Shown in pieces: positions 24,531-36,101 of a DNA stretch of 64,000 nucleotides (its first letter is position 1; each line of letters opens with the position of its first letter). A program made the translations under genes and the position numbers. Source of the DNA: Rostrohypoxylon terebratum. Taxonomy: Eukaryota > Ascomycota > Sordariomycetes > Xylariales > Hypoxylaceae. Below the pieces are notes generated by a model. It was not told the DNA's origin. It saw only the letters and a list, made by a program, of their open reading frames with translations, and made no database searches. The DNA is taken from the NCBI GenBank assembly GCA_022497145.1, contig MU385879.1, forward strand, positions 275,811 to 339,810, given 5' to 3'.

Positions 24531-26781
24531 ATGGAGGGCAACAGGGTTGAAAAAGTGAATTCGAAGAAGTACAAGTACAAGAAGCACTTGAAGAAGCACT
24601 CTGAGAAGCACTCCTCTGAGACCCCTGCGGCGTTTGGTGGGGTGGGTCCTCATGATGTGGGACTCATGCAGAACGGGTCGGCTGCCAATGCGGGATGGAG
24701 TGGACCCCAGCTTGTGCAAGAACTTCGGAATCCGGAACGGAACAATTATTACCCTTCTGGTAACGAGCTTAGTTACGAGCTTAGTTACCAGCATCCGTTT
24801 CCTTCGTCACTTGTGCAACGAGCGCCTCAATTTCCACAATATCCACAGTTCGAAGGATATCCCGGCGGACATCCTCTTCGACATCCTCTTCGACAAAACC
24901 CCGTCGAACTAGATAGTAGCTATCGTACTGCACGCGTCGCTGCTCCTATCAACCCTACCAATTCAAGGGATTTTACCGATTTCAGGGCTCCTCTCAATTC
25001 GATTCCTGACAACGACTACCAAGTCAATCCGGCTCAGCTCTTTAGCTATTCTTCTATTTTACAGCCTTCTGTCTACGCTCCTGATGCCACTGCTCTTCAT
25101 GCCGCTGCCCTGAGAGCCCAAGAGTCTGTACAGATTATACAACCAGACGATCATTTTGGTGGTTTTGAAACTTGGCGATCTGTCGTCTATCCCCGACAAA
25201 ATTCTAGTGACAATTTCGACCGATTCAACGATTCTGATTCTGACTCCGACTCCGACGACTCCGACGACTCTGACGCTACCATTACCCCCAAGTCATATGC
25301 CGCCGGTGTCAAACGTATGAGGGACCAGCTCTCTAAGTTGAAATTGACATCGCCATCCGACAGCTCCAAGCACATGGCGCCGAATCATGGTTTCAAGAAT
25401 GGCGCGGTAGAACCTCGAGGACTTACCGCTGGCCCCGACTTGGGAACCATTAAAGTTGGCCACCAGTATATCTCTGAGTGCCGCATCAGCCGCATGTTTG
25501 CTGAGAAGCGATTGGACCCTGCTAGAGAAGCCAACTACCGTCTCCAAGGCATCCAAGTAATCCAGTCTACTAGAGAGGCACTCCTGTTGTAGGTCAACCC
25601 GGTCAACCCCCTGGTGTCTTCCATATATCTATATTTAAAACTAACATTTGCTCCTAGACCGGTCAAGACTTACAATACCGCGTGTACTCTGTATCATCGA
25701 TTTCGTTTGGATCATCCTACCCCTGATTACAATTACACCGACGCTGCTCTGGCCTCTCTTTTTGTGGCGTGCAAGATCGAAGACACTTTGAAGAAGTCGC
25801 GCGAAATTCTATGCGCTCATCACAATCTCAAGAATCCTGACCATCCAACTACCCAGGATGACAAGGTTAGTCTCTGTGATCAAGTGTCTTTCAGTATATA
25901 AACTAATTTCAAAATAGATTTTCGATCAGCCGTCTAAGGTTCTCATCGGCATTGAGCGGTTCATGGTCGAAGCCATTAACTTTGACTTTCGTGTCAGGTA
26001 CCCTCAAAAGATTGTTGCCAAGATCGTCAAGAAGGTTTCCGGTCCTGCAGCTGAAGTATCAGCGTTCATCACTACCACATTAAAGATGTCAATTGATTTA
26101 TATATGACCTATGCGCCGCTTAAGCATACCTCATATACTTGTGCGGTTGTAATTGTACAACTAACCGCCATGCTCACCAACCAACTCACTCAGTTTGAAA
26201 ACATTGATCCACTTGACTGGCACACCGACCGCCAATGCGTTGCCGAAGTCATGCTCGACCTCCTCGATCTCTACACGCAGCATGGCAAGGCTACTAAGCT
26301 CGGTCCTGATTATGATCTGCAGACTTTCATCGACATTCAGATCAGAGTCAACAGCTATTCCGAGCAACAAAACCTCTCACGCTACGTTAACCAGTGCCGA
26401 GAGTGCCAATCGACTATCCCACCTCCCACTCCGGCATCGGATTCGCCTATGTCGTTCAACACCCCTTCCGCGTCTGGAACTAGCACTATCAAGCGCGGAC
26501 TCAAGGGTGCTGACGGAGGTACCACGCGATTCATATTCGATGCGGATGAGGCCGTCCGGGAGAAGGCGACCTACAACGAGTACAACATGGACGAGTTTGA
26601 GGAGTGGGAAGAGGAATTCGAAGAACTGGTTCCGGATCCTCGCGACGAGCGTCGTCATGAACCCCGCGGTCCTAGAGGACCCCGCGGCCACGGACGCGGT
26701 CATGGCCGAGGCGGCTTCGATTCTGGCTGGACCCCTCGCAACCGCCACGATCGTCGTCGTCGCGGTGGCGGTTTCTATTAA
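24531..26781 (+). CDS. CTK2: Cyclin subunit of RNA polymerase II CTD kinase I (CTK2-like)
   Basis: CTK2 is the cyclin of the CTDK-I complex that phosphorylates Ser2 of the Pol II C-terminal domain. Three exons, 24531-25588, 25658-25865 and 25918-26781, give 709 residues; introns are 69 and 52 nt and all phases close. The true start is the ATG in ATCATGGAGG; the open frame upstream begins with TTG. The cyclin box starts near Y313 (YISECRISRMF) and runs through LLPVKTYNTACTLYHRF and LFVACKIEDTLKKSREI. The N-terminal 310 residues are a disordered extension absent from yeast CTK2, with a basic KYKKHLKKHSEKH start and an Asp-Ser repeat at about 233-250. The C-terminus is an RG/RGG-rich tail (PRGPRGPRGHGRGHGRGG), suggesting RNA contact. 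Nothing looks broken. Confidence 0.9.
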
Positions 26782-27525
26782 TCTCGTCCCCTTGTCAAGC
26801 TCATCTCCGATTACACCATGGTTTGGTGATACCAAGTTTTCTTTCCTCCTCTTTTTCTTCTTTGGCGCAGGGGAAAATCATTTTCAAAGTGGTGTAACTT
26901 AGGTTCTATTGGCATTTGGCGGAGTACGGATTGATACCCCCTTCTGAAATTCACGTTACGGGAAAATTCGGGCGGCTGTGCCGATCTTGCAAGATTCACC
27001 GAGGGTGATTATTGTATGAGACTTGGGGAGATTGGCTGCTTTGCACAATTGTCATGGCATAGCTAGGTACACGCGTAACTAGTAATATGCAGCCGCTGCC
27101 CCTATTAATGGTTGCGATTATGGTGGCTGATGTGATTCGATGCTTGCTATTAAAACTTTGATCATTTGTAATGGTTTATATACAGTATAATTCCGTCGAC
27201 GCCTGCTGCCTTCTTCAATCCGATCTATTCAGAATGTTGATTTATCCGTCAGAGGTAGGTTGTTGTATCTTGTTTTTGTCTTCTCATCATGTTTTTCTAC
27301 CAAGTGCTCATCTGATGCAATATTCATCATGATAAGGAAACTCTGTCGACGATGGAAGATGTTACAAATGCTCATATATAAATAATGTCGAGCTGTGGTT
27401 CACGCTGACGGGCAGTCCAGTTAACGTTAGGCATGGAATTTGACCTAATAACGAAAGTATCGACCTTTATGTTGCTCTGTTGGTCACTCCTATAAGCCTA
27501 TCGATCATATTCAGGGGGAGGATGG
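26782..27525. other. Intergenic region, no gene seen
   Basis: The 3' flank of the CTK2-like gene. Short open frames on both strands near 26811-26999 overlap the presumed 3' untranslated region and have no supporting features. Confidence 0.4.
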
Positions 27526-27816
27526 CTAAACACTTACTATAGCATATAGAAACCCGTTTTCGAGGGAACTTAAATCATCAAGTCTCGGAAACGGTTCGAG
27601 TAGAATGACCGGACTTGCATTTGGTGGTTGGTTCTTGCGCCGATGAATCATACGTATGAGGAAACCGAGGCTTGGAAGAAAGCACATCATGAACAGGGTA
27701 ACTATACCCACAATCGTCTCGTTTGTTAATACCATGTATGACCCGAGTTCATGGATACATGGCCATGAACAGTTAAGGCCTTGGGGGATTCTATGTGTAT
27801 CATGGCGATACTGCAT
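27526..27816 (-). CDS. Possible small single-pass membrane protein (3' end uncertain)
   Basis: A 96-codon frame on the minus strand. Its core is ETIVGIVTLFMMCFLPSLG followed by an arginine-lysine cluster (HRRKNQ), the layout of short fungal single-pass membrane proteins with a cytosolic basic tail. The in-frame internal Met (MVLTNETIVG) is the likelier start. A GTAAGT donor lies in phase just before the nominal stop (after LYAI), so the real protein probably continues in a further exon that I could not place. Function unknown. It could also be a gene relic. Confidence 0.35.
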   Translation of the reverse strand: MQYRHDTHRIPQGLNCSWPCIHELGSYMVLTNETIVGIVTLFMMCFLPSLGFLIRMIHRRKNQPPNASPVILLEPFPRLDDLSSLENGFLYAIVSV

Positions 27817-28475
27817 CCTACAATAGGGAGGTACTACTTCTCTTTATATGTTTGTGAGGATGACCGACTACCTTAGCTCACATCAGAATGCTTGATGAGA
27901 GTTCGCGTCTGAAGGTTGTGCGTGAATAAGGAGGCTGCGGCCAGGTATGTGCCTCTAGGTATTCTCACCACTCAGAATGTACTACGTACCTCCTAGTACA
28001 TCCTACCGCCACAGATTTTGGACAAGATTTTGGACAAGAAATTGGACAGCATAGTGGCGTTGGCCCCGCTTTCGAATATCACGTTTGTATCTCTCCTGGG
28101 CCAGTAATACATCGCCGTTTAGAGACCGGCAGCAGAGCCTACTTGAAGGCAGACTGACCGCATATCTACATCTCAACAATCCAACGAAGACAAGGCATGA
28201 TATGCGTAAGCAGAAATTGGACAACCTACCAAAGGTGTCAAGTTTGCGTAGCCACCATAGACGAGACAGCTCTGCGCCTCGGCAAGACGTAAATACGTGC
28301 CATGTAGCATGGATGAATGGGGTTGACAAATTTGCCACCTCCCGCCGTGTAACATAACTGAAGAGCCTGCTGCCGTCGACGGCGTCGATCTCCTCCATAT
28401 TAATTCCTCGCATCCTCCCCTCTCTGAATGGAATTTCGCCATCTACTCTAACCACACCACGCAATATAAACCTTC
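27817..28475. other. Intergenic region with a small tandem repeat
   Basis: Contains about three copies of TTTTGGACAA at 28013-28045. The overlapping open frames on both strands at 28003-28464 look non-specific. The last 150 bases form the presumed promoter of the Clr5-ankyrin gene. Confidence 0.4.
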
Positions 28476-31400
28476 ATGACAATGGAGCTTAACCTGCGAC
28501 CTCTTCCAAACCCTACCGACGACATATGGGGGCAAAATGAACCAAGATTCCGGGAGCTCTACGAGGTTGAGCGAAAAACACTCAAAGAAGTGAAACAGAT
28601 TATGGAGACGCAATATGACTTCCCTATTCATTCGTATGTGCAGCCAGTTCACTGTTAGTATAGTTACATTGGCTTACTCATGCGGTAAACAGGCAGAGCA
28701 CGTATGAAACAAAACTAAAGCATCGATTGAAGCTGCGCAAAAAGCTCAAGAAAGAAGATTGGGCCGCGGTGTATCATCATTGTCTAGCTAGGGACGGAAA
28801 GGATACCGGAGTCTATCTTAATGGCACACGTATCCCACGGGAGAAAGTGTGGAAGGAGATCCGAAGATCGGGAGCTCGATCAGCTAGGAAAGGTGCGTGC
28901 CGTTTTATATCAACATTGATGGCATCCTTGTTTTAGTTCTGTTCTTTTTTTTTTTTTTTTGGTGTTCGTGTTGGATTCTAATAGCCCAAACGTCATGTAG
29001 ACCAACATACTAGGCTTCCAGCCCATATCAGAGTGAGAACGCCGTCTCCTGTCAGAGAACCCATTGCGCCTCGACCTTTGCCCATAATCCAAGAACAATC
29101 ACTTGTCAACCCCAACGAACTTTCGGTCACTTCTTATCAAGCTCCATTTACTTCACACGCTCTCGTGGGTCATAAATATGGCCCACGGACTACTTTCCAA
29201 CCATCTCATGTATATCAGCATCAATATGCCTCAATTCACAATCAACACTGGGTATCTGGAACAGCCGCTTCTTTACAGCTTGTCTTAGGAGAAAACGTTG
29301 TTGCTCTCAGAGATATCCCTTGGGTTGTGTTTAACAGTGCGATGTTTTGTAGGTGCAAATACAAAGCTCTACTAATACACTTTTCAGCATTTGCATCCAA
29401 ACTAGATCACGACCCCACAGAGAACATCATGGGTGACCTCTTTAGCGCACATTCATCGGCTGCATTGGAATGTATGCCATCATCGCCTTTGCTCTCCTTT
29501 TTGAGAGACCTGGACCCACGACCTGCTCCCTATATTTCTACTTGGAATATCAATGTCTATCATCTTGTAGCCGAAGCAATATATCAAATCTCTAATAATC
29601 ACCTTGGGGATGGCACACTCTTCGACTGCCCAGAAATCATCCAGCTTCTACTCAAACGACCGCCTCGGGCAATTTTTCTAGAATTGTTCCGAGGCGACCT
29701 TCCTACTATAAGGTCTGTCTGGGAAGTCTTAGCATGGCGGGCTGGATTTCATGGCTATAAGGATGCTTTTATTCTGTTAATGGAAGTTGGTCTCTGGCAT
29801 TCGGATTGGATTTTCCCTCGGGGTCATTTCTACCTCGCTTCTGCGGTATCTATAGGTGTATCTGATGCTATTCAAAGCCTACTTAAAGTCGGAGTTCGTG
29901 CTGATGGCGATATTCAACACGACTTTTTTGAGCTGCCGGCAATTGTTGAAGCATTTGCCACTGGGAATATCGAGTGCGCGGATTTACTGTTGAGAGTGTG
30001 CGATATCCACCGCATCGTATGCATAGAAAGTGGCGTACACGGCTATTTCTTCACATCGGAATGGTCTGTCTTGGGCATATTTTTGCACAATTTAATTGAT
30101 GGGCCAATTATGACCTGTGCAAAGCAAGACCACACATATCCGCCGGACATTCTCAGGATAGATAGAGAAGGGTCCCTTTTAATCGATTTCAACCTCGAGA
30201 ACGAGGCACGAAGCCGAATATTTGACATGGTCCTAGACCATGGAGCTGATGTCGACTCGAAGTACCTGGCCGGTGGAGGCTACCATTGTGCCCACCTATT
30301 ACCCAGGGATTTTTTTTCCCACGTCCAATTCCACCCAACAATATTAGAAATGAGCTATTATAAAGATCCCAAGCTTTTCGATAGGCTAGATTCGTTTAGC
30401 AGTCACGCAATTGGTCGTGTTACTCGACCTGGTATTTGCCTTTCAGCAAAACAAGGAAGCCATGCACTGCTCGAGTATTTGACATCGGAATCAACAAACA
30501 CTCAATTCGACACAACTTCGTTTTTGGAATTGGTTCTTGTTGAACAGTTCCTATGCAACAGGGCTCGAATTGACATAGAGGTCGTTCGAGGACTAATTGA
30601 ATCCGGAGTTGACCCAAACCTTGTTTCGCTGCCTGTTCATACCAACTATCTTCTCTATCTTTTGATAGAAAAGATTCAAGAGTATGAAAACTTTGGAGAA
30701 TATGTCGTCATCATAAAGTTACTTCTACAATCAGGGTTGAAGATAGATTCTAGAGTTCTAGAAGCCGGAGTAGAGAAGACTGGGATCAACATTCTACGGA
30801 TTCTCTCCTGCTATGATGTTGACATAGCTAGGATTGGCGCAACCGCACTAGTAGCAGCAGCCTGCCTCGATAATTACGAAGCTGTTTCGTGGCTAATAGA
30901 AGTTGGCGTGGATGTCAATGCTACGATCCAGACCAATGTCGGATCACGGAGTAATATCCTTGTTCTGGCATGTGCGCCCAGAAAAATACTCGATCTCCAT
31001 AGGGAGGAGTCCCTAGAGCCCGCGAGCTGTAAAATGCTAGAATATTTGATTGATCGTGGTGCGGTGATAATTAATAACCCACATGGTTCGAACGTGTTCG
31101 ATTGCTTACACCGCCTTCTCTCTATACATGAAGGTGTATCTCCCGACAGATTAAAGCTCCTTCTACGCATGGTAATAGACCACAATGATCTATTGAAACC
31201 TGGAGAATGCCTACTAGAAGCTGTATTTGACGGGGGGAGTGAAATGATACTCGACATTACTGCAGACAATATGACGGGGAATCGCTTAGCCACTTTTGAA
31301 ATATTACTCAGGAGAGGCGCTTTAACCAAATATAGTCGTGTACTCGGATCCCTGATTCTTTCTGGTGGCCGACACGAATTGATAGAGGAGGTTTTGAATG

Positions 31401-32146
31401 CAGGCGTAGACATCAACGCATATTCTTCGATGGGCAAAGACTACGATGATTTCAAGTCCTATATTACCCCGATTCAGGCTGCTGCCTTCAGAGGTGATAA
31501 GTTCTTGGTTGACAAGTTAATACAAAAAGGTGCCGGTGTTAATCATCCCGGAATGGAAGACAGTGGAGGCACTGCTTTGCAATTTGTTTGTAGATGGCAG
31601 CCGGCCACACCACAGGAGAAAAAAGACAAATTAGTCATAGTCCAACTCTTGATCGACAATGGCGCAGATGTCAATGCTCCCGCTGTGCCTGATGGAGGAA
31701 CAACAGCCTTGCAAGCTGCCGCGGGAGGAGGGGATCTAGAGACTGCACTCTTACTAATCCGGTATGGGGCAGACCCGAATATACACCCTGACGCATCATT
31801 TCGAATGTCTGCACTGGAGGCAGCTGTGCATCATGGTAGGCTTGATATGGTCAAGTTTCTTTTGAATGTTGGGGCTCTCAGTTGGGTTCGAGGTCGGACT
31901 GGATATCGTGGAGCAATTTTCGTTGCGAGAAATTCCAAACGAATCGTGTTTATTGATTTGATACGGGAGCACGTACGAAGCGACTTTCAGGTAATTGGAG
32001 CGAACCTTGCAGTGAGTTTCCAGGACGAGACCGAAGCGGAACGAGAGTTACCTTGGCCTTGGCAAAAGTTGCAGCCCGACGAAAAAGTCGATGCTGAGAG
32101 AGAATTGGACGAGATAGAGAGCGAGATGATGGGATATTGCCCATAG
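28476..32146 (+). CDS. Clr5-domain ankyrin repeat protein
   Basis: Three exons, 28476-28633, 28693-28892 and 29001-32146, give 1,167 residues. Introns are 59 and 108 nt; the second contains a T16 tract before its ATGTAG acceptor. All phases close, joining the N-terminal domain to the long open frame. Residues about 17-75 (IWGQNEPRFRELYEVERKTL, then TYETKLKHRLKLRKK) match the Clr5 domain, named for a fission yeast heterochromatin regulator and common at the N-terminus of fungal ankyrin proteins. Ankyrin-type units recur from about residue 390 to 1110, for example MVLDHGADVDSKY, LIEVGVDVNA, VIVQLLIDNGADVNAP and LLIRYGADPNIHP. Only the last units are close to consensus. Nuclear, DNA- or chromatin-linked action is inferred from the domain name. 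This is a multi-copy accessory family in filamentous fungi. Confidence 0.85.
28945..28960 (+). repeat. T16 tract inside an intron
   Basis: A run of 16 thymidines inside the second intron of the Clr5-ankyrin gene, upstream of the acceptor at 29000. It can serve as a polypyrimidine tract and is prone to length error in sequencing. Confidence 0.8.
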
Positions 32147-32691
32147 CCCCAATAACACCGGCATGGCCAGGTCAGGCATACCGTGTGGAGGGTGTAGGTA
32201 TGTATTGTACGTATCAGGCTACGAAGTGAGTAACTCGGAGATGAAGGATGGAACTGTAGAAGGATTTCAATACACGCTGTGAGCTTGAGAGACGACGCAT
32301 CCAACTGCAAACGTCAAGTCGGTCTTATCCTAAACACGGAATCCACCCAAACTACATCACAAGAACCAATAGAATGCGTCCATATCAATCAGCATAAAGT
32401 GAGATCGCGACTTTGCCATATTGACATTAGCTTTCCACTGCCCCGGGTCTGTAAGGCTTAGCGTAGCATGGGTTCATTCAGGAGATGCACTTACGCAGTA
32501 CAAAATTCATGAGGCACAGTTTGGATACAACATTGCAAAAATCGGTGAATGGTCAACGGCTGAGGGATTCAATTTGCACATACACATAAGAAGTTGAATC
32601 GAAGTCATGAGTCATTGTGGCTCTAATGGAGGCCAAACGCTCTCTCTTGTTCACCCCATGTACGCCTTAAACGCCAAACTTATCACGATAC
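32147..32691. other. Short intergenic region
   Basis: Between the convergent 3' ends of the Clr5-ankyrin gene and the ACR3 pseudogene. No gene seen. Confidence 0.4.
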
Positions 32692-34045
32692 TCAAACCTT
32701 CCAGGCCCATCTGTTACCAATACATTTTACGACATACACCAGGCCTAGTAAAACCGGCACTTCGACCAGGGGCCCGACTGTAGACGCCAAGGCTTGGTCA
32801 CTGTTAGGGTCATAGGTCGCAGTAGCCACAGCAATGGCGAGCTCGAAATTATTGCTGGCAGCGGTAAAGCTCTGGGTGACACTAAGGGCGTAGCCAAATC
32901 CGCACCGATGTGTAGTCCATAGAGTCAGGAAGAAAATGACGACAAAATACACTATGAGTGGGACGGACACCCGTAGGACGGACACGATCTGATGAACGAC
33001 TTGCTGACCCTGGTAGGCGAACAAGACCAGGATCGTGGACCAGGGGGCGACGAATCTCAGAAAGACCTTCTCATACCATTGCGGGCCGTCCAAGGCGCGC
33101 AGTCCAAAACGCGACAGTATAGTATCACCTAATGGAATGTTGAGATAAGTTCCTATGCTTGTTGCGACGACCTCGTATGAGACATTAAGCGGCCCAGACT
33201 TGTGGCTGATGATCCGGATGAAGAAGACTGCTAGGGGAGCAGACAGTACCATCTGGAGGATGGAGTTGATGGCTACAAGAACGGCACAGTCCTCATTGTC
33301 ACCACTGGCTAAACCTGTCCAAATGAGCACCTTAAATAGGTAGAGTAAGTAATCTTATTTCATCTTTACATATCTCGCTTCGGGTGTTCGTACCATTGCG
33401 ATGCATCTTCCTAAACCGACAAGGATCAAACCTGTACGAAGCTCGGGTTTATCTGGTAAGCTTGCCCATGCAAGTGCTAGCTGTAGCGAGGAATTGGTAA
33501 GTCAAAGTTGCAAAAGCAAACGAATTTCAGATAGATACACCTGTTGAATAGGTAGTCTGTTCATAACTACCCAGGAATTACGAACCCTAAGGAAGGGAGC
33601 TACGATCCAATTCATAAAAACGCTGAAGGCGACCTGCTTCCAGATGCCTCGGTGGGAGAATAGCCCATGCAGAGTCTCATACCGGACCTTGCATAAGGTA
33701 GGGTACATCATGACGAGTAGCCAGGTGGCCCAACAGCTGAGAGCGCCACGGGTTAACACAAAACAAGCCACCTATTACGAAACTCTGCCGTGCGTGGGTG
33801 GTTGACTTGCCTATCGGCACCGAGACGCCGACGAATTGGCCTTTTTGCAAGGCATGGGCTGTCCCCGGGACAAAGCTGCCTGATATAATGCCGATGGCCA
33901 TCGCGAGCAAGATCCAGACGGCAAGGAAGCGGTCTAGCTAGCCGAGCGACTTGAACGCCGACTGCTTCGGCGATGCAGTCGGGCTCTCTGGCTGATCATT
34001 GTCATCGTATTCCTTCTCCTTGTCGGGGTTTGATGTTGGCCGAAT
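32692..34045 (-). pseudogene. Inactivated ACR3-type arsenite efflux transporter
   Basis: ACR3 exports arsenite across the plasma membrane (BART superfamily, ten membrane segments). The minus strand carries almost the whole family sequence: an acidic N-terminus, LDRFLAVWILLAMAIGIISG, VRYETLHGLF, NWIVAPFL, then DCAVLVAINSILQM, SVTQSFTAASNNFELAIAVA and VGPLVEVPVLLGLVYVVK. Lesions: a TAG at 33938-33940 where the family has Trp (K-S-L-G-stop-L-D-R-F); an apparent 8-base insertion (CCACCTGG, 33721-33728 on the complement) between the expected A-V-G and L-L-V-M-M, shifting the frame; and no in-frame ATG upstream (a TGA precedes). The first intron has a possible GC donor (GCAAGT near 33807); the later introns, including 33331 to about 33410, keep GT-AG ends. 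The C-terminal half is intact, so decay is recent. Confidence 0.82.
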
Positions 34046-36101
34046 ATGGGATCAGCCTTTTAACGTATTTTCAATGCCTGTTGGAGTCTTGTTTCGTTCG
34101 ACTTCACAGTTCGTGGTAGATTCTCATGTGATGTCTCCTTGCTTTAGCGAAACGGAGGTGTTAGGTATATTAGGGTTGGACATCCGACCGTATTAAATAA
34201 CAGCCACTGGTCTGTAAGTCCTGAGGGTCCTGAGGAATGGATGTATTATCGCGGTGCTTAATGTTGTAGATTCTTTCAAGGTTTCAAGGTTTTAGAAGAG
34301 GAGAAAATGATAGGACCGGTCATCGATGGGGGAAGTGGGTACTATGTACTACCTGGTTCTCTCGTCCAATCAGACAAATAGAGGGGCAATTCTCTCATCT
34401 TGACTTCGTAGTGGGGTTTTTCTTTCTTGGCAGGATCCATCGGTGTTATCATATGAAGTAGGCTGAATTCAATTATAAATTCATAAGGGATTTCATAAGG
34501 TTTCGACTTTTAAGAAAGATAACGGACAAACGATAGAAAGCCCCGACTTGCAAGAAATCTACTCGAAGACGAAGACGATGAACTTGCTTAGGTAATTGGA
34601 ACTCAGAGTAGTCTCGCATGCCTAGCATATACCTAGCACTATGGATACATGTAGGTACCCATGAACTACTACTCAGTGTTTCTCCAGTCACACAACCTTG
34701 AACGGACGCCTTAGCCTTAGATACATAGGACCTAGGTACGTACCTACATACCTAGTAGATACTACTATCTAGTAAAGTCCATTTTAGGCTAAGCTTGCCT
34801 ATATTTTCTTATCTTGATAACGTCTTTCAGCTGCCATGGGCAATGTGCAGGCGGTTGAAGTCGTCATGCAGTCGGCAAACTTTGGAACTCGACATGGAAG
34901 ATTAATTTTCTTTTCTTTTTTTCCCAACTACCAAATACTTGTTATTGGAGATTTCGTTGCCGCAACCCTGAGTGCCACGTTGATGTTGTTGAAGATGCGA
35001 AGAGCTTAATAATATGTGTTCCCTGTGATTTCTCTTGCCATGTGAAGTTTAGTGGGCATATGACGAAAGGCGAGTGGTAAGCTAACTCAATTCAGTTGCC
35101 TCGATGTTCAGCTCACCTCGAACGCGGCTACCAATCTGAAGTGTTTATGATACTTTGTAATACTTGTACGATTAAAAGGGCAAGCACCTTAGTGAGGAAG
35201 GTATATTGTACTTATGTATTGTATACAGGTCACGGTCACTGTTGAGATTATATATAGGCAGATAGGTATATACTAGGTATACATATGGATGCATATCTAG
35301 AGATATATAGACTGATAGATTCAGACCGGTTTATAATATAATAAAGATGTCAGATATATTGAAAAGATCTCGTAGTTTCGAATATCGTATAGAACCATGG
35401 ACACCGGACCCTCCAAAGTTTGTAACATCGAAATGCACCTGTGTTTGCGACTCCGCGAGCATCTCCAGCTATGTATGTATATGTATATGTACAATACCTA
35501 TTAGTTACACAATTCTGTGCTATCCATCCTATGCTAGGTTGGCTAGGTTGGCTAGTACTTACTAGGTAGTAAGGTTCCATAATAATTCAGCATCGGGTGA
35601 CGCACCGACCAACAAACCTGGCAGCTCAATTCAAGGTTACTGGTCGCACAAGCACCAGGTGGGCAGGAACGGGCAGGACTGGCAGAGTATTAAGCACTAA
35701 CCCTTGATTGGCTCCTCCGTCGTCATTTTTTCCCACTTTCCTAGAAATCTCCTACTAGCCCGAGATCCAGCCACCTCACCACCTCATCAGCTTCGAAGCT
35801 CTTTCAAGCCAATACGACATCATCAACTCCCGACGCATTCCACAGCGCCTAGTTCACATTTTACATTTTACATTTCACAGTTTACACCTCACCTTTCACC
35901 TTCCGAGTATCACGCGATTTCGCCTCTGCTACTTTGCGCTCTTCTGCCTCAGAACCTATTAGCAACTTCTCAACCTCAGGAATTGCTTACCGTATCTTTG
36001 CGACAGCTGTCTCTTCTTCTTTTCTTTTAATTCCCTTTCTTTTTTTTCTTTGACGACTAGTAAATAGGCAATCATACTGCGGTTATTTCGTTATTAGGAA
36101 A
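34046..36101. other. Intergenic region, no gene seen
   Basis: A 2-kb gap before the POM33-like gene. It contains AT-rich DNA (35150-35340, rich in TATA/GTAT), a TAGGTACCTA-type palindromic patch near 34728-34757, and a pyrimidine-rich stretch from 35700 to 36050 that probably belongs to the POM33 promoter and leader. Confidence 0.45.

Noticed and set aside
26195..26902. 235-codon plus-strand frame overlapping the CTK2-like gene
   Set aside because: Alternative frame of the cyclin exon; no motifs, and the cyclin reading is clearly correct.
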